Position numbers and translations under genes: made by a program
In this document: one piece after another, positions 1 to 7,587 of the stretch
Position numbering within the stretch: position 1 is the first letter of the stretch
Layout of the letters: every line of letters starts with the position of its first letter
The notes under the pieces: model-generated
What the model saw: the letters and a program-made list of their open reading frames with translations, nothing else
Told to the model about the DNA's origin: nothing
Database searches by the model: none
From: JAKSCF01 sp028279945
GTDB taxonomy: Bacteria; Bacillota; Clostridia; Peptostreptococcales; JAAYPU01
NCBI GenBank assembly: GCA_028279945.1
Contig: JANQMT010000077.1
Coordinates: 1-22,529 of the forward strand
Reading direction: 5' to 3'
Length of the DNA stretch: 22,529 nt

Positions 1-442
1 CTTTTTTATTATTAAAATAATCTAAAATACTTATTATATTTTTTTCTCCTTCACCAATAGCAATTAAGTCTATAAAATCTATACGCTCTAAAGTTTCTCG
101 TTTACATAGACTAGCTTGTGGTCCGGCAAGAATTATTTTAATATTGTTGTCTATTTCTTTTATCCTCTTAGCGACTATCAAACTAATAAAATAAGAATTT
201 TCAAGTGTGTAAAATGATACTATTTTAGGTTCCTTATCTAATATATAATCTACAATGGTTTTATAATTATTTTCAAGAAGTATATCCAATGGTAATTTAT
301 TTTTGACACACAGATTGCTAAAGCTGATTACTTCTGAAGTATAGTTTGACCCTTCATTAATTATGGTTGATAATAAGTTAATGCCTATAGGGAAAGAGAA
401 TGAACGTGATGGTGTAAAGGCATCAATAAATAAAATATCCAT
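1..442 (-). CDS. B12-binding radical SAM protein, N-terminal part (cut by window edge)
   Basis: Only the first 147 codons are present; the gene runs off the left edge. The translation begins MDILFIDAFTPSR and continues through FPIGINLLSTI, ILAGPQASLC and LIAIGEGE. It aligns without gaps to the start of the neighbouring complete gene at 447-2177, at roughly two thirds identity by eye. This portion corresponds to the cobalamin-binding-like Rossmann domain that precedes the radical SAM barrel in this family; the CxxxCxxC cluster motif would lie beyond the edge. The ATG at 440-442 is 4 bases from the upstream stop, and its ribosome-binding site (GAAAGGATGA on the minus strand) lies inside the end of the upstream gene, so the two are probably translationally coupled. 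Substrate unknown. Confidence 0.85.
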   Translation of the reverse strand, partial: MDILFIDAFTPSRSFSFPIGINLLSTIINEGSNYTSEVISFSNLCVKNKLPLDILLENNYKTIVDYILDKEPKIVSFYTLENSYFISLIVAKRIKEIDNNIKIILAGPQASLCKRETLERIDFIDLIAIGEGEKNIISILDYFNNKK

Positions 443-446
443 TCAC

Positions 447-2177
447 TCATCCTTTCTCTATACTGACCTCTCCATCTTCTGTACAAGTTAAAATTATTTT
501 GCATTTTTCTTTCCTCTTTTCCGACTCTTTATAATACACTAACATATCATAATCCAATGTAAGTGTTTTAGGCTCAGAGCGGCTATTTTCATTCAATGCA
601 GTTCTCATTATTTCTACTTCAAATTGAAATAACTGTACAATAAAATCACTTTTTATTTTATTCCTAATAAAATATTCTAAGTTATTAAAGATATCCTCAT
701 CTTTTATTTTTTCCCCATAATAAAGTTCTCTGGTTATTAATGTTTCTATTGTTTTAACTTCGTCTTCGTACTCAAGATAAAAGTCTAATACGTTGTTGTA
801 ATGGGCTATTATTTCTTTTACTGTTTTGGGTGCCCAAAGGACAAGAAGACTATATAAATAGTTGGCAAATGTATTGAGGTAAAAATATTTCTCCCTTAAT
901 GTATTATCGATAGAAAATAAACTTGAAAAAATATTAGGGTGATGTTTAATAAAATTGATATGCTTTTTTGCCGGGAAAGCAAATAAATTTAAATTTCTTT
1001 CATCAAAAACTAAATGATTTCGATTTGTATTGTATATTTGGCTGCCCGGATAACACATGTATCTTACTAATTTCATTGATGAAATTGGTATTTCTTCAAC
1101 GTAAAATCTGTAAAAATCCATAGTTTCTTGCAAATCTTTTTCTTCTTCTGTTGGAAATCCATAAATTAAATTTACGCCCACATGCATATATCTGTTAATG
1201 AGCTCTATTGTATCTTTAGCCTTTGAAATATTTAGGTTTTTGTTGATTTCTTTCTGCATTCGCTCAGAACCTGTCTCAATACCTAGACAGATTCTCCAGC
1301 AACCCGCTTTTGACATTAACTCAACCATTTCTTTATCTATGGTATCAGCTCTTGAATCGCAGTCCCATTCTATATCAATACCTAAATCAATTAATTTATT
1401 ACAAAACTCTAAAACATAGTTTTTATTGGCAGTAAATAAATCATGGACAAAATTAAATTTTTTGATATTATAGTTTGACACATAATACTTTATTTCATCA
1501 ATGACTCTATCAATACTTTTTAGTCTTACCTTACGCCTCCAAAAGGTTTTAGTAGCGCAAAAAGTGCAGTTATAAGGGCATCCTCTGCCTGTTTCAATTT
1601 GAATTGTTTCAGGAAGAGCATCCTTATTGAGTTCGATCATAGGAAGTTCATCTAAATTACTAATTAATGGCTGGGGTTCACTGTAGACAATATTACCTGA
1701 TCTTTTATAACAAATCCCTTTAATATTTTCTATTTTTTCTTTACCATTAAAATAATCTATAATGCTGATTATATTTTGCTCGCCTTCTCCTATGGCTATT
1801 AAATCAATAAAGTCAATAGCTTTCAGAGTTTCTGAGCTGCATAAACCGGCTTGGGGCCCGGCAAAGATAATCATAATATTTTTATCTATTTCCTTTATTT
1901 TTTTTGCTACGATTAAGGATATATAATATGAATTTTCCATGGTATAAAATGAGATTATTTTAGGCTGCTTATCTAATATATATTCCACAATGGTTTCAAA
2001 ATTATCTTCGAGATATATGTCACGTGTTAGTTGTTTTTGCGTAATTAGAGAGGTGAAATCAATGACTTCGGATGTATAATTTGAAGTCGTATTCACTATT
2101 GTTGATAATAAATTAATTCCTATTGGAAAATAAAGTACACCATTTTGTGTAAACGCATTAACAAATAATAAATCCAT
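447..2177 (-). CDS. B12-binding domain radical SAM protein
   Basis: A 576-residue protein with an N-terminal B12-binding-like domain (about residues 1-145, including FAGPQAGLC and IAIGEGE) followed by a radical SAM domain. The [4Fe-4S]-binding motif CPYNCTFC gives C200, C204 and C207, and GIETGSE lies in the SAM-barrel region. The C-terminal 200 residues are of the less conserved type seen in these enzymes. The family carries out radical methylations, ring rearrangements and other difficult chemistry; I cannot tell the substrate. I place the start at the ATG of MDLLFVNAF (2177) rather than the in-frame ATG at 2186. The upstream ATG overlaps the Shine-Dalgarno AAAGGATGA itself, and 2177 aligns exactly with the paralogue's start. 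First gene of a minus-strand pair. Confidence 0.9.
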   Translation of the reverse strand: MDLLFVNAFTQNGVLYFPIGINLLSTIVNTTSNYTSEVIDFTSLITQKQLTRDIYLEDNFETIVEYILDKQPKIISFYTMENSYYISLIVAKKIKEIDKNIMIIFAGPQAGLCSSETLKAIDFIDLIAIGEGEQNIISIIDYFNGKEKIENIKGICYKRSGNIVYSEPQPLISNLDELPMIELNKDALPETIQIETGRGCPYNCTFCATKTFWRRKVRLKSIDRVIDEIKYYVSNYNIKKFNFVHDLFTANKNYVLEFCNKLIDLGIDIEWDCDSRADTIDKEMVELMSKAGCWRICLGIETGSERMQKEINKNLNISKAKDTIELINRYMHVGVNLIYGFPTEEEKDLQETMDFYRFYVEEIPISSMKLVRYMCYPGSQIYNTNRNHLVFDERNLNLFAFPAKKHINFIKHHPNIFSSLFSIDNTLREKYFYLNTFANYLYSLLVLWAPKTVKEIIAHYNNVLDFYLEYEDEVKTIETLITRELYYGEKIKDEDIFNNLEYFIRNKIKSDFIVQLFQFEVEIMRTALNENSRSEPKTLTLDYDMLVYYKESEKRKEKCKIILTCTEDGEVSIEKG

Positions 2178-2246
2178 TGTATTCATCCTTTCTCTGTTTA
2201 AAATATTTAAAAATTAATTTTAGTTGTAAATGCTTGTTCCACTTCT

Positions 2247-2263
2247 ACAACATAATATGTTGT
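2247..2263. promoter_or_regulatory. 17-bp palindrome upstream of the radical SAM pair
   Basis: The sequence ACAACATAATATGTTGT is an exact inverted repeat (8 + 1 + 8). It sits about 70 bases upstream of the radical SAM start at 2177, in the gene's only upstream gap. It has no following T-run, so it looks more like a repressor operator than a terminator. Binding partner unknown; I could not pick a convincing promoter next to it. Confidence 0.35.
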
Positions 2264-2302
2264 TTTATTGATTCAGTGATGGATTCACTCTAACCGTTTC
2301 TT

Positions 2303-2346
2303 TTTTTAAAAAAATAAAGATAGTAGGATTCATTTCCTACTATCTT
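2303..2346 (-). terminator. Rho-independent terminator of the lipoprotein gene
   Basis: A perfect 12-bp stem (AAGATAGTAGGA at 2317-2328 and TCCTACTATCTT at 2335-2346) has a 6-base loop. On the minus strand it is followed by a T-rich run, TTTATTTTTTT. It lies about 50 bases past the stop codon of the gene at 2394-2810 and separates it from the radical SAM genes. Confidence 0.85.
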
Positions 2347-2393
2347 ATTATTAGATACTCTAAAATTTTATAATTTACTGATTCTTTACTCCT

Positions 2394-2810
2394 TTATTTT
2401 TCACTGACAACGTCACCATTAAATCGAATGATTAAGTGACTTTTTTCTGTCCATATAAACTCCGGAACTTCATCAACAAAATTTGTTAATGCAACTTCTC
2501 CTTGTGCTTCTTTACTTGTCACATAAACTTTATATTTTTGTAGCTCCTCATCTAAAGCTGCATATACGAGATATTCGTCTTCCGGAGAAACAGATGAATT
2601 ATTATTATAATTGTCATCCTGAGTAGCCAGCATAAGCTTTTCTTTTTGAGCACCTTCCCCAAGCTTGCTTTCGTTTTCATCAATCATGGATTGAATCTGA
2701 TCTTTTGAATAAACTTCTTCATTTTCGCCTGGCTCCGGAACACCATCACCACATCCGACGAAAGAAAATACTAAAGTAAACACCAAAAGAATATAGATTA
2801 GTTTTTTCAT
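2394..2810 (-). CDS. Small secreted lipoprotein of unknown function
   Basis: A 138-residue protein starting MKKLIYILLVFTLVFSFVGC, a typical lipoprotein signal peptide: a basic N-terminus, a hydrophobic core and a lipobox (FVGC) with the lipidated cysteine at C20. The mature part is acidic and Asn/Glu-rich to about residue 75, then more regular with a C-terminal segment ending in IIRFNGDVVSEK. I recognise no domain. I chose the ATG at 2810 over the in-frame ATG at 2834 because GGGAGG lies just upstream of 2810 and the longer form would put eight polar residues before the signal peptide. A TATAAT-like -10 at 2836-2841 (minus) suggests a very short leader. It has its own terminator and is likely monocistronic. 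Confidence 0.75.
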   Translation of the reverse strand: MKKLIYILLVFTLVFSFVGCGDGVPEPGENEEVYSKDQIQSMIDENESKLGEGAQKEKLMLATQDDNYNNNSSVSPEDEYLVYAALDEELQKYKVYVTSKEAQGEVALTNFVDEVPEFIWTEKSHLIIRFNGDVVSEK

Positions 2811-2927
2811 AATAGACCTCCCTTTGCTGTACACTATTATATATGTTTTGATTTAAAAATTAAATTACAATTTTCTTAAAGTTTTGTTACAAGCTTCTTA
2901 ATCATAGTTTTTCCAGGGATTGATCTT

Positions 2928-3890
2928 TTATTTCAGAAAAATTAACCAAAATGTTGTTACTACGCCTGCATGATCGGATGGCCAAAGTCCAGATGGTGTT
3001 CGATCTCTTTGTTTATCACCAACTGTATTGATTTTCTTTACACAAAAACGATTCCGAAAGAGAATAAGATCGATTCTTTCACTCAAAGTAGATATTGGAT
3101 TTAGCAAGTTTCTTGCTTGAACAGCTGTAAACCCTGGACCAATACCTGCAATATGCCACGAATCCTTAAAACCTGCATCAATCAGCAAGTCATAAGTTGG
3201 TGCTTCACATGCGTTAGCATTTGAATTATAATCTCCAATAAACACAAGGGGAAGATCAGTTGATCCAGGCCCTGTTAATAATTCATTTGCTTGAGCAAAT
3301 CGAATCTCTTCTGATTCTGCTTCCAAATGTGTATTCACTAACCTAAACTTCTTACCATATAAGCAAATGTCAACAGAAGACCAGCCTCTTAAAATAGTAA
3401 GAGGTTGACCTCCAACCGGAACAACTAAATTCGTCTGAAAATTTTTTTCTTGGATATTGGTAAATTCTAACGGTAATTCAGATCTTGCAAGGATTACATC
3501 TCTATCCAAGAGTTCAATAATATCTCCTGTACTGCTTGGTAATCGATCTCTAAAGTTTCTATTTACTGCCACAACACTATAATCTAAATCCAACGCTTTT
3601 AAATCTCTCAAAAGTATATTTAAGAAATTAACGACACAATCGCTTGTCCGTGACTGCTTTGTCCATAATGCTGCTTCTTGAAGACCAATGATATCAGGCC
3701 GTGATAAACAAATCTGCATTGCAATAGATTTGGATCGTTGACAAAAATCGGTTTGCTTGAATTGATCGAATACTTCCGTTACAACTTCCGGGAGCTGTTC
3801 TGGTGTCGTATTAATGAGAGGGGTTAAATCCGCACCAATATAAATATTCCATGTCATAATCCTCAAGCAATTTTTTTCTAATTTTTTCAT
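2928..3890 (-). CDS. Endonuclease/exonuclease/phosphatase (EEP) family protein
   Basis: A 320-residue protein with the full set of EEP-fold motifs: MTWNIY (N15), GLQEAA (E72, metal ligand), NTHLEAE (H188), IGDYNSN (D220, N222), ERIDLI (D274) and the terminal WPSDHAGV (D306, H307). The family contains metal-dependent phosphodiesterases acting on nucleic acids, phosphoinositides or sphingomyelin; the motifs predict activity but not substrate. There is no signal peptide, so it is probably cytoplasmic or packaged rather than secreted. The start codon is spaced unusually far (12 bases) from its AAAGGAG ribosome-binding site, with no better in-frame start. It is divergent from the coat-polysaccharide cluster across a 142-base gap. 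Confidence 0.85.
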   Translation of the reverse strand: MKKLEKNCLRIMTWNIYIGADLTPLINTTPEQLPEVVTEVFDQFKQTDFCQRSKSIAMQICLSRPDIIGLQEAALWTKQSRTSDCVVNFLNILLRDLKALDLDYSVVAVNRNFRDRLPSSTGDIIELLDRDVILARSELPLEFTNIQEKNFQTNLVVPVGGQPLTILRGWSSVDICLYGKKFRLVNTHLEAESEEIRFAQANELLTGPGSTDLPLVFIGDYNSNANACEAPTYDLLIDAGFKDSWHIAGIGPGFTAVQARNLLNPISTLSERIDLILFRNRFCVKKINTVGDKQRDRTPSGLWPSDHAGVVTTFWLIFLK

Positions 3891-3976
3891 CGAAAATATT
3901 TTCTCCTTTCTGCTTTACTATATGAGGCAAAAAGGATTTAAGTGTAAGTTGAAACGGCTTCTAAAGCTTTATCCAC

Positions 3977-4003
3977 ACCTAATAGGTTTCAATTCATATA
4001 TTG
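3977..4003 (+). promoter_or_regulatory. Candidate sigma-K (mother-cell) promoter for the coat cluster
   Basis: AC at 3977-3978, a 16-base spacer, then CATATATTG at 3995-4003. The sigma-K consensus known from Bacillus is AC, about 16 bases, then CATANNNTA, so only the last base differs. It lies about 40 bases upstream of the first coat-cluster gene. A short motif like this can arise by chance in AT-rich DNA; support comes from position and from a similar one upstream of ugd. Confidence 0.35.
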
Positions 4004-4026
4004 GTATAAAATAGAGCTCTTTTAGT

Positions 4027-4044
4027 AAGGGAGTGATTATTATA
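4027..4044 (+). promoter_or_regulatory. Ribosome-binding site that questions the epimerase start
   Basis: AAGGGAGTGAT at 4027-4037 is close to the ideal Shine-Dalgarno AAGGAGGTGAT. The only standard start codon nearby, GTG at 4033-4035, lies inside it. At the normal spacing (8 bases) the in-frame codon is ATA at 4042-4044, exactly where relatives have ATG before Ala-Lys-Lys. Confidence 0.45.
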
Positions 4045-4989
4045 GCTAAAAAAGCTTTTGTAACCGGTTGTGCCGGTTTTATAGGCTCACATTTAAGTGA
4101 AGCACTTATCAAAAATGAATTTAAGGTAATCGGTATAGACTGTTTTACAGATTACTACCATAGAAAATTAAAAGAAAGAAATCTATCTTCATTGTTACAA
4201 TATAAAGATTTCACTTTCATAGAAGAGGATTTAATAAAAGCTCCGCTAGAATTGTATTTAAAAAACATGGATTATGTTTTTCACCAGGCAGGGCAGCCAG
4301 GCGTAAGGGGCAGCTGGGGGTCACAGTTTGATATATATGAAAAAAACAATGTTCTTGCTACTCAACGACTTTTGGAATTCGTTAAGGATTTTAATATAGA
4401 TAAGTTCATATACGCTTCATCATCTTCTGTTTACGGAAATGTCCATAGCCTGCCGATGAATGAGTCTCAATTACCCAGCCCCTTTTCTCCTTATGGCGTG
4501 ACTAAATTAGCGGCAGAGCAATTATGTAATCTTTATTTTGAAAACTATGGCGTTCCTACGGTTGCTCTAAGATATTTTACAGTGTATGGACCAAGACAAA
4601 GGCCTGAGATGGCTATAAATACTTTTATCAATGCTATACTTAATGATACGCCTTTATCCATATATGGAGATGGAAACCAAAGGCGTGATTTCACCTATAT
4701 AGATGATATTATAGAGGCAAATTTGTTAGCTATGGAATCCCCAATAGAAGGTGAAATATTTAATGTGGGTAGTAACCAGCCTATAAAATTAAATGAGATT
4801 ATTAGCATTTTAGAGAAAATAATAGGGAAAAAGGCAAAAATGATATTCATGCCCAAACAAAAAGGAGACGTTAGCGATACCTTTGCCGATATAAAAAAAT
4901 TAACGCATTCACTGGGATACAAGGCTTCTGTGGATATAGAAAAGGGTTTAGTAAATCAAGTCAAATATGTTAATTTATCCTTTAAATAA
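4033..4989 (+). CDS. NAD-dependent sugar-nucleotide epimerase (UDP-glucuronate 4-epimerase-like)
   Basis: A 318-residue extended short-chain dehydrogenase. The NAD-binding TGCAGFIGSH glycine motif is at residues 11-20, the catalytic Ser/Tyr/Lys set is SSSSVYG (129-135) and YGVTK (Y154, K158), and the substrate-side RYFTVYGPRQRPEMA is followed by the IYGDGNQRRDFTYIDD block. The family interconverts UDP-glucose/UDP-galactose or UDP-glucuronate/UDP-galacturonate. With ugd nearby, the uronate reaction is my preferred inference. B. subtilis YtcB is the likely counterpart. The start is uncertain: GTG 4033 overlaps its own ribosome-binding site and the natural position carries ATA (4042). First gene of the plus-strand coat cluster. 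Confidence 0.85.
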   Translation: MIIIAKKAFVTGCAGFIGSHLSEALIKNEFKVIGIDCFTDYYHRKLKERNLSSLLQYKDFTFIEEDLIKAPLELYLKNMDYVFHQAGQPGVRGSWGSQFDIYEKNNVLATQRLLEFVKDFNIDKFIYASSSSVYGNVHSLPMNESQLPSPFSPYGVTKLAAEQLCNLYFENYGVPTVALRYFTVYGPRQRPEMAINTFINAILNDTPLSIYGDGNQRRDFTYIDDIIEANLLAMESPIEGEIFNVGSNQPIKLNEIISILEKIIGKKAKMIFMPKQKGDVSDTFADIKKLTHSLGYKASVDIEKGLVNQVKYVNLSFK

Positions 4990-5137
4990 TAGTATATCAC
5001 ACAAATGTGTTTACTGAATAAAATATAGTGTAAAAAGAATGTAAAATTAATATTAAATAGTTAGCAGCTTACAGTTTTTAACAAGAATTATTTTACTATT
5101 TATAAACATCATTTATTAAAATTAAAAATATTACTAA

Positions 5138-5145
5138 AAAGGAGG
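5138..5145 (+). promoter_or_regulatory. Strong ribosome-binding site fixing a GTG start
   Basis: AAAGGAGG lies 10 bases before the GTG at 5156 and selects it as the start of the acidic protein. No ATG is available in frame nearby. Confidence 0.6.
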
Positions 5146-5155
5146 ATTATAGTTA

Positions 5156-5452
5156 GTGAAATATAGCGAAAAATATGTTGGTGCAAAAAAAGAATGTTTT
5201 GACCAATTAAAAGAAGTATTCAAAGATCTATTCCATGAAAGGCTTGAAGTAGAAGGTGAACCTGTAAAGATACCTACTGATAAAGAACTTGAATATAAAA
5301 TAAAATACGAAGACGATCCAGAGATGGAAGGAGAAATAGCAATTAAAATTTCTTGGTCATACATTGAAGAAGAGGAAGAAGACGAAGAAGAAGACGAAGA
5401 AGAGGAAGAGGAAGAAGACGAATTTGATTTTGATGATGGATTCACATTATAA
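5156..5452 (+). CDS. Small protein with amphi-Trp-like core and Glu/Asp tail
   Basis: A 98-residue protein. Residues 1-68 form a soluble-looking domain ending in KIPTDKELEYKIKYE, then EGEIAIKISW. This alternation of charged and hydrophobic residues, closing on a Trp, resembles the short amphi-Trp domain; that assignment is from memory of the pattern and moderately sure. Residues 71-89 are 19 consecutive Glu/Asp, followed by FDFDDGFTL. Such a tail would bind cations or basic proteins. It lies 166 bases after the epimerase and is followed by a terminator hairpin before the CotS genes, so it may be produced in excess over them. Placement suggests a spore-coat or coat-assembly role, which is inference only. 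Confidence 0.75.
   Translation: MKYSEKYVGAKKECFDQLKEVFKDLFHERLEVEGEPVKIPTDKELEYKIKYEDDPEMEGEIAIKISWSYIEEEEEDEEEDEEEEEEEDEFDFDDGFTL
5366..5422 (+). repeat. GAA/GAG/GAC trinucleotide tract encoding the acidic tail
   Basis: Nineteen consecutive codons are all GAA, GAG or GAC. Mixed synonymous use of GAA and GAG suggests selection for acidity rather than a fresh slippage expansion, but the tract could still vary in length between strains. Confidence 0.8.
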
Positions 5453-5463
5453 CATGAATAAAA

Positions 5464-5487
5464 AATAGGGGGATTTATCCCCCTATT
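5464..5487 (+). terminator. Hairpin between the acidic protein and the first CotS gene
   Basis: A perfect 10-bp stem, AATAGGGGGA (5464-5473) and TCCCCCTATT (5478-5487), with loop TTTA, is followed by ATTATTTTA. The G-run makes it stable, while the T-run is imperfect. It begins about 11 bases after the stop at 5452, and the next gene's ribosome-binding site (AAGGAGGAG) starts a few bases later, so it probably acts as a partial terminator or attenuator. Confidence 0.75.
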
Positions 5488-5511
5488 ATTTTAAGGAGGA
5501 GAAATAATATT

Positions 5512-6540
5512 ATGAATTCATTTATGGAAGATGTGAAAAAAGCATTAGAAAAATATGATATTAAAGTATTGGGAATCAAAACCGAATCCTATAAGGAAAA
5601 AAAAGGCGTATGGTGGATAGAAACTTCTGATGGTAAAAAAATACTAAAAAAACAATCTCATTCTACACAAACATTAGATTTCATACTGGCAGGAGTAGAA
5701 CACCTGATGCAAAATGGAGTAAAAATTCCTAAAATAATTAAAACAAAGGAAGATACTGACTATGCTCTTGTAGATAATACGTGCTATGTATTAAGTGAAG
5801 CGATTGATGGTAAAACATTGGACTATTCAAGCCCTAATAATATTGAAAGAATAGTTGGAGAGTTAGCTAACTTTCATAAAGCTTCAGTTGGTTTTGTTCC
5901 ACCAGAAAATTGTAAAATTAGAACACATTTAGGATTATGGATAGAAAAATATCAACATGAATTAGATAAACTTAAAAAATACTATGAAATAGAACGTTCT
6001 CAAAGCAACCATTCTGAATTCGGTAAAATTATTCTTAAAGAATATCCCTACTTTTATAAAAGAATAGAAACTGCCCTTAATGAATTTAGGAAAAATTCCT
6101 ATTTTAAATGGGCAAATGAAGTTAAAAAAACCGGCGCTTTATGCCATCAGGACTTTACTGCCGGTAATCTCATTTATACAGAAGCCGGAGATTTATATGT
6201 ATTGGATACAGATTCCCTAACAATAGATATACCCCTTAGGGATATACGGAAAATATTGAATAAGATCATGAAACGAAAAAAGAAATGGGATATAGCATTG
6301 GTAAAAGATATCTTGGCATGGTATCAGAAGCAAAATCCATTAGAATCTTGGCAGTGGGAAGTGCTTAAACCAACTATAACTTACCCCCACTTATTTACAG
6401 GAATTATGAGCAAATACTACGAAAAAAGAGAAAAAACGTGGACAGAACAAAAGTATTTAAGTCGATTAAAAGAAATGATACAAATAGAAAAAACTTTAGA
6501 TCCTGTCATCGATAATTTTGATAATATTCGTCCTTTATAA
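5512..6540 (+). CDS. cotS: CotS family spore coat protein (kinase fold)
   Basis: A 342-residue CotS-family protein related to aminoglycoside phosphotransferases and small-molecule kinases. An N-terminal lobe has WWIETSDGKKILKK. The catalytic-loop-like CHQDFTAGN provides H212, D214 and N219, and the metal-binding-like VLDTDS provides D232 and D234. Further CotS hallmarks are LANFHKAS and PLRDIRKILNK. The kinase residues are retained, so phosphorylation of a coat glycan or small molecule is possible but unproven for the family. B. subtilis CotS is an inner-coat component. It is the first of two tandem paralogues, 15 bases ahead of the next. Several CotS-like paralogues exist in spore formers (CotS, CotI, YutH), so the symbol names the family, not orthology. 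Confidence 0.88.
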   Translation: MNSFMEDVKKALEKYDIKVLGIKTESYKEKKGVWWIETSDGKKILKKQSHSTQTLDFILAGVEHLMQNGVKIPKIIKTKEDTDYALVDNTCYVLSEAIDGKTLDYSSPNNIERIVGELANFHKASVGFVPPENCKIRTHLGLWIEKYQHELDKLKKYYEIERSQSNHSEFGKIILKEYPYFYKRIETALNEFRKNSYFKWANEVKKTGALCHQDFTAGNLIYTEAGDLYVLDTDSLTIDIPLRDIRKILNKIMKRKKKWDIALVKDILAWYQKQNPLESWQWEVLKPTITYPHLFTGIMSKYYEKREKTWTEQKYLSRLKEMIQIEKTLDPVIDNFDNIRPL

Positions 6541-6564
6541 CAATAATTAAAAGAGGTGTATAGT

Positions 6565-7572
6565 GTGCAACAAAGAAACAGCATAAAAGATTTAACCGGA
6601 TTAGCTCACGAAGTGCTATTAAAATATGATATTATACCGGATAGCTTGAAAATAATTCAAAATAACGGTCTGAAAACCTTATGGAAATTAACCCATCATA
6701 ACGCAACCATGTGTCTTAAACGTTTGAAACATACAAAGGATAAATCACTATTTAGAGTTAACGCACAAATCCATATCCACAATAAAGGTGGTCATGTAGC
6801 GAAAATATATTTAAATCATAGCGATGAAGCTATTACAGAGTATAATGAACAATTGTTTGTGCTATATGAATGGATAGATGGAAGAGATTTGGATTTTAGT
6901 AAGCCATCAGATTTATGTTTAGCATTAGATGGTTTAGCAAGTTTTCATGTGTCATCAAAGGGATACAAAGCATCAGAACACGTAGAAGTATCCTCTAAAC
7001 TTGGAAGATGGGATGAACAATATGAGTCAATGAAAAAAAGAATGCTAAAATGGAAAGAAGAAGCTCAACTCAACAATAATAAGAGTTCATATAACACCTA
7101 TCTTCAATATATTGATTCAATCATTGAAATTGCTGATTGTGCTCTTGATGGCCTGCAGCGATCTTCTTATAATGCATTAACAAATATAGAGCTTGAAAAG
7201 TCTTGTTTGTGTCACCAAGACTATGGTGAAGGCAATGTCATTCTGTCGGGAAAAAATTTATATGTTATCGATTTAGACGGCATAACTTATGATCTGCCAA
7301 TTAGAGACCTGCGAAAAATTATCGGAAAACGCATGGAAAAAAGAGGCGAATGGAATAAGGATGTCATAGATGAGATATTGAAATGCTATGAAAAAAATAA
7401 TAAGTTAACACCTGAAGAAAAAGAACTGTTAAAAATAGACCTGCTATTTCCACATTGGTTCTTTGCAACGGTAAAAAATATATTTAAGAAGAATAAACCG
7501 GTAGGTTCTGATAAAATATCCAAAATCGCTAAATTAGAAAAGAGTAAACTCAATGTTCTTAAAGAAATGTGA
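6565..7572 (+). CDS. cotS: CotS family spore coat protein, second paralogue
   Basis: A 335-residue paralogue of the preceding gene with the same landmarks: LYEWIDGRDLDFS (about 100-112), LASFHVSSKGY, CHQDYGEGN (H217, D219, N224), VIDLDG (D236, D238) and PIRDLRKIIGK. Overall divergence from the first copy is large, so the duplication is old. I place the start at GTG 6565 (MQQRNSIKDL), not the in-frame GTG at 6556. The ribosome-binding site AGAGG (6552-6556) overlaps 6556, while 6565 sits 8 bases beyond it. It is followed 15 bases later by the CotSA-like glycosyltransferase, the order typical of coat clusters, and the three genes are surely co-transcribed. Confidence 0.87.
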   Translation: MQQRNSIKDLTGLAHEVLLKYDIIPDSLKIIQNNGLKTLWKLTHHNATMCLKRLKHTKDKSLFRVNAQIHIHNKGGHVAKIYLNHSDEAITEYNEQLFVLYEWIDGRDLDFSKPSDLCLALDGLASFHVSSKGYKASEHVEVSSKLGRWDEQYESMKKRMLKWKEEAQLNNNKSSYNTYLQYIDSIIEIADCALDGLQRSSYNALTNIELEKSCLCHQDYGEGNVILSGKNLYVIDLDGITYDLPIRDLRKIIGKRMEKRGEWNKDVIDEILKCYEKNNKLTPEEKELLKIDLLFPHWFFATVKNIFKKNKPVGSDKISKIAKLEKSKLNVLKEM

Positions 7573-7587
7573 TAGAGGGGGTAAACT

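Noticed and set aside
5366..5422. CRISPR or tandem-repeat array
   Set aside because: It is a coding trinucleotide tract without repeat-spacer structure.
5134..5445. Minus-strand frame rich in serine opposite the acidic protein
   Set aside because: It is the antisense reading of the GAA/GAG/GAC tract; no ribosome-binding site and no sensible protein.
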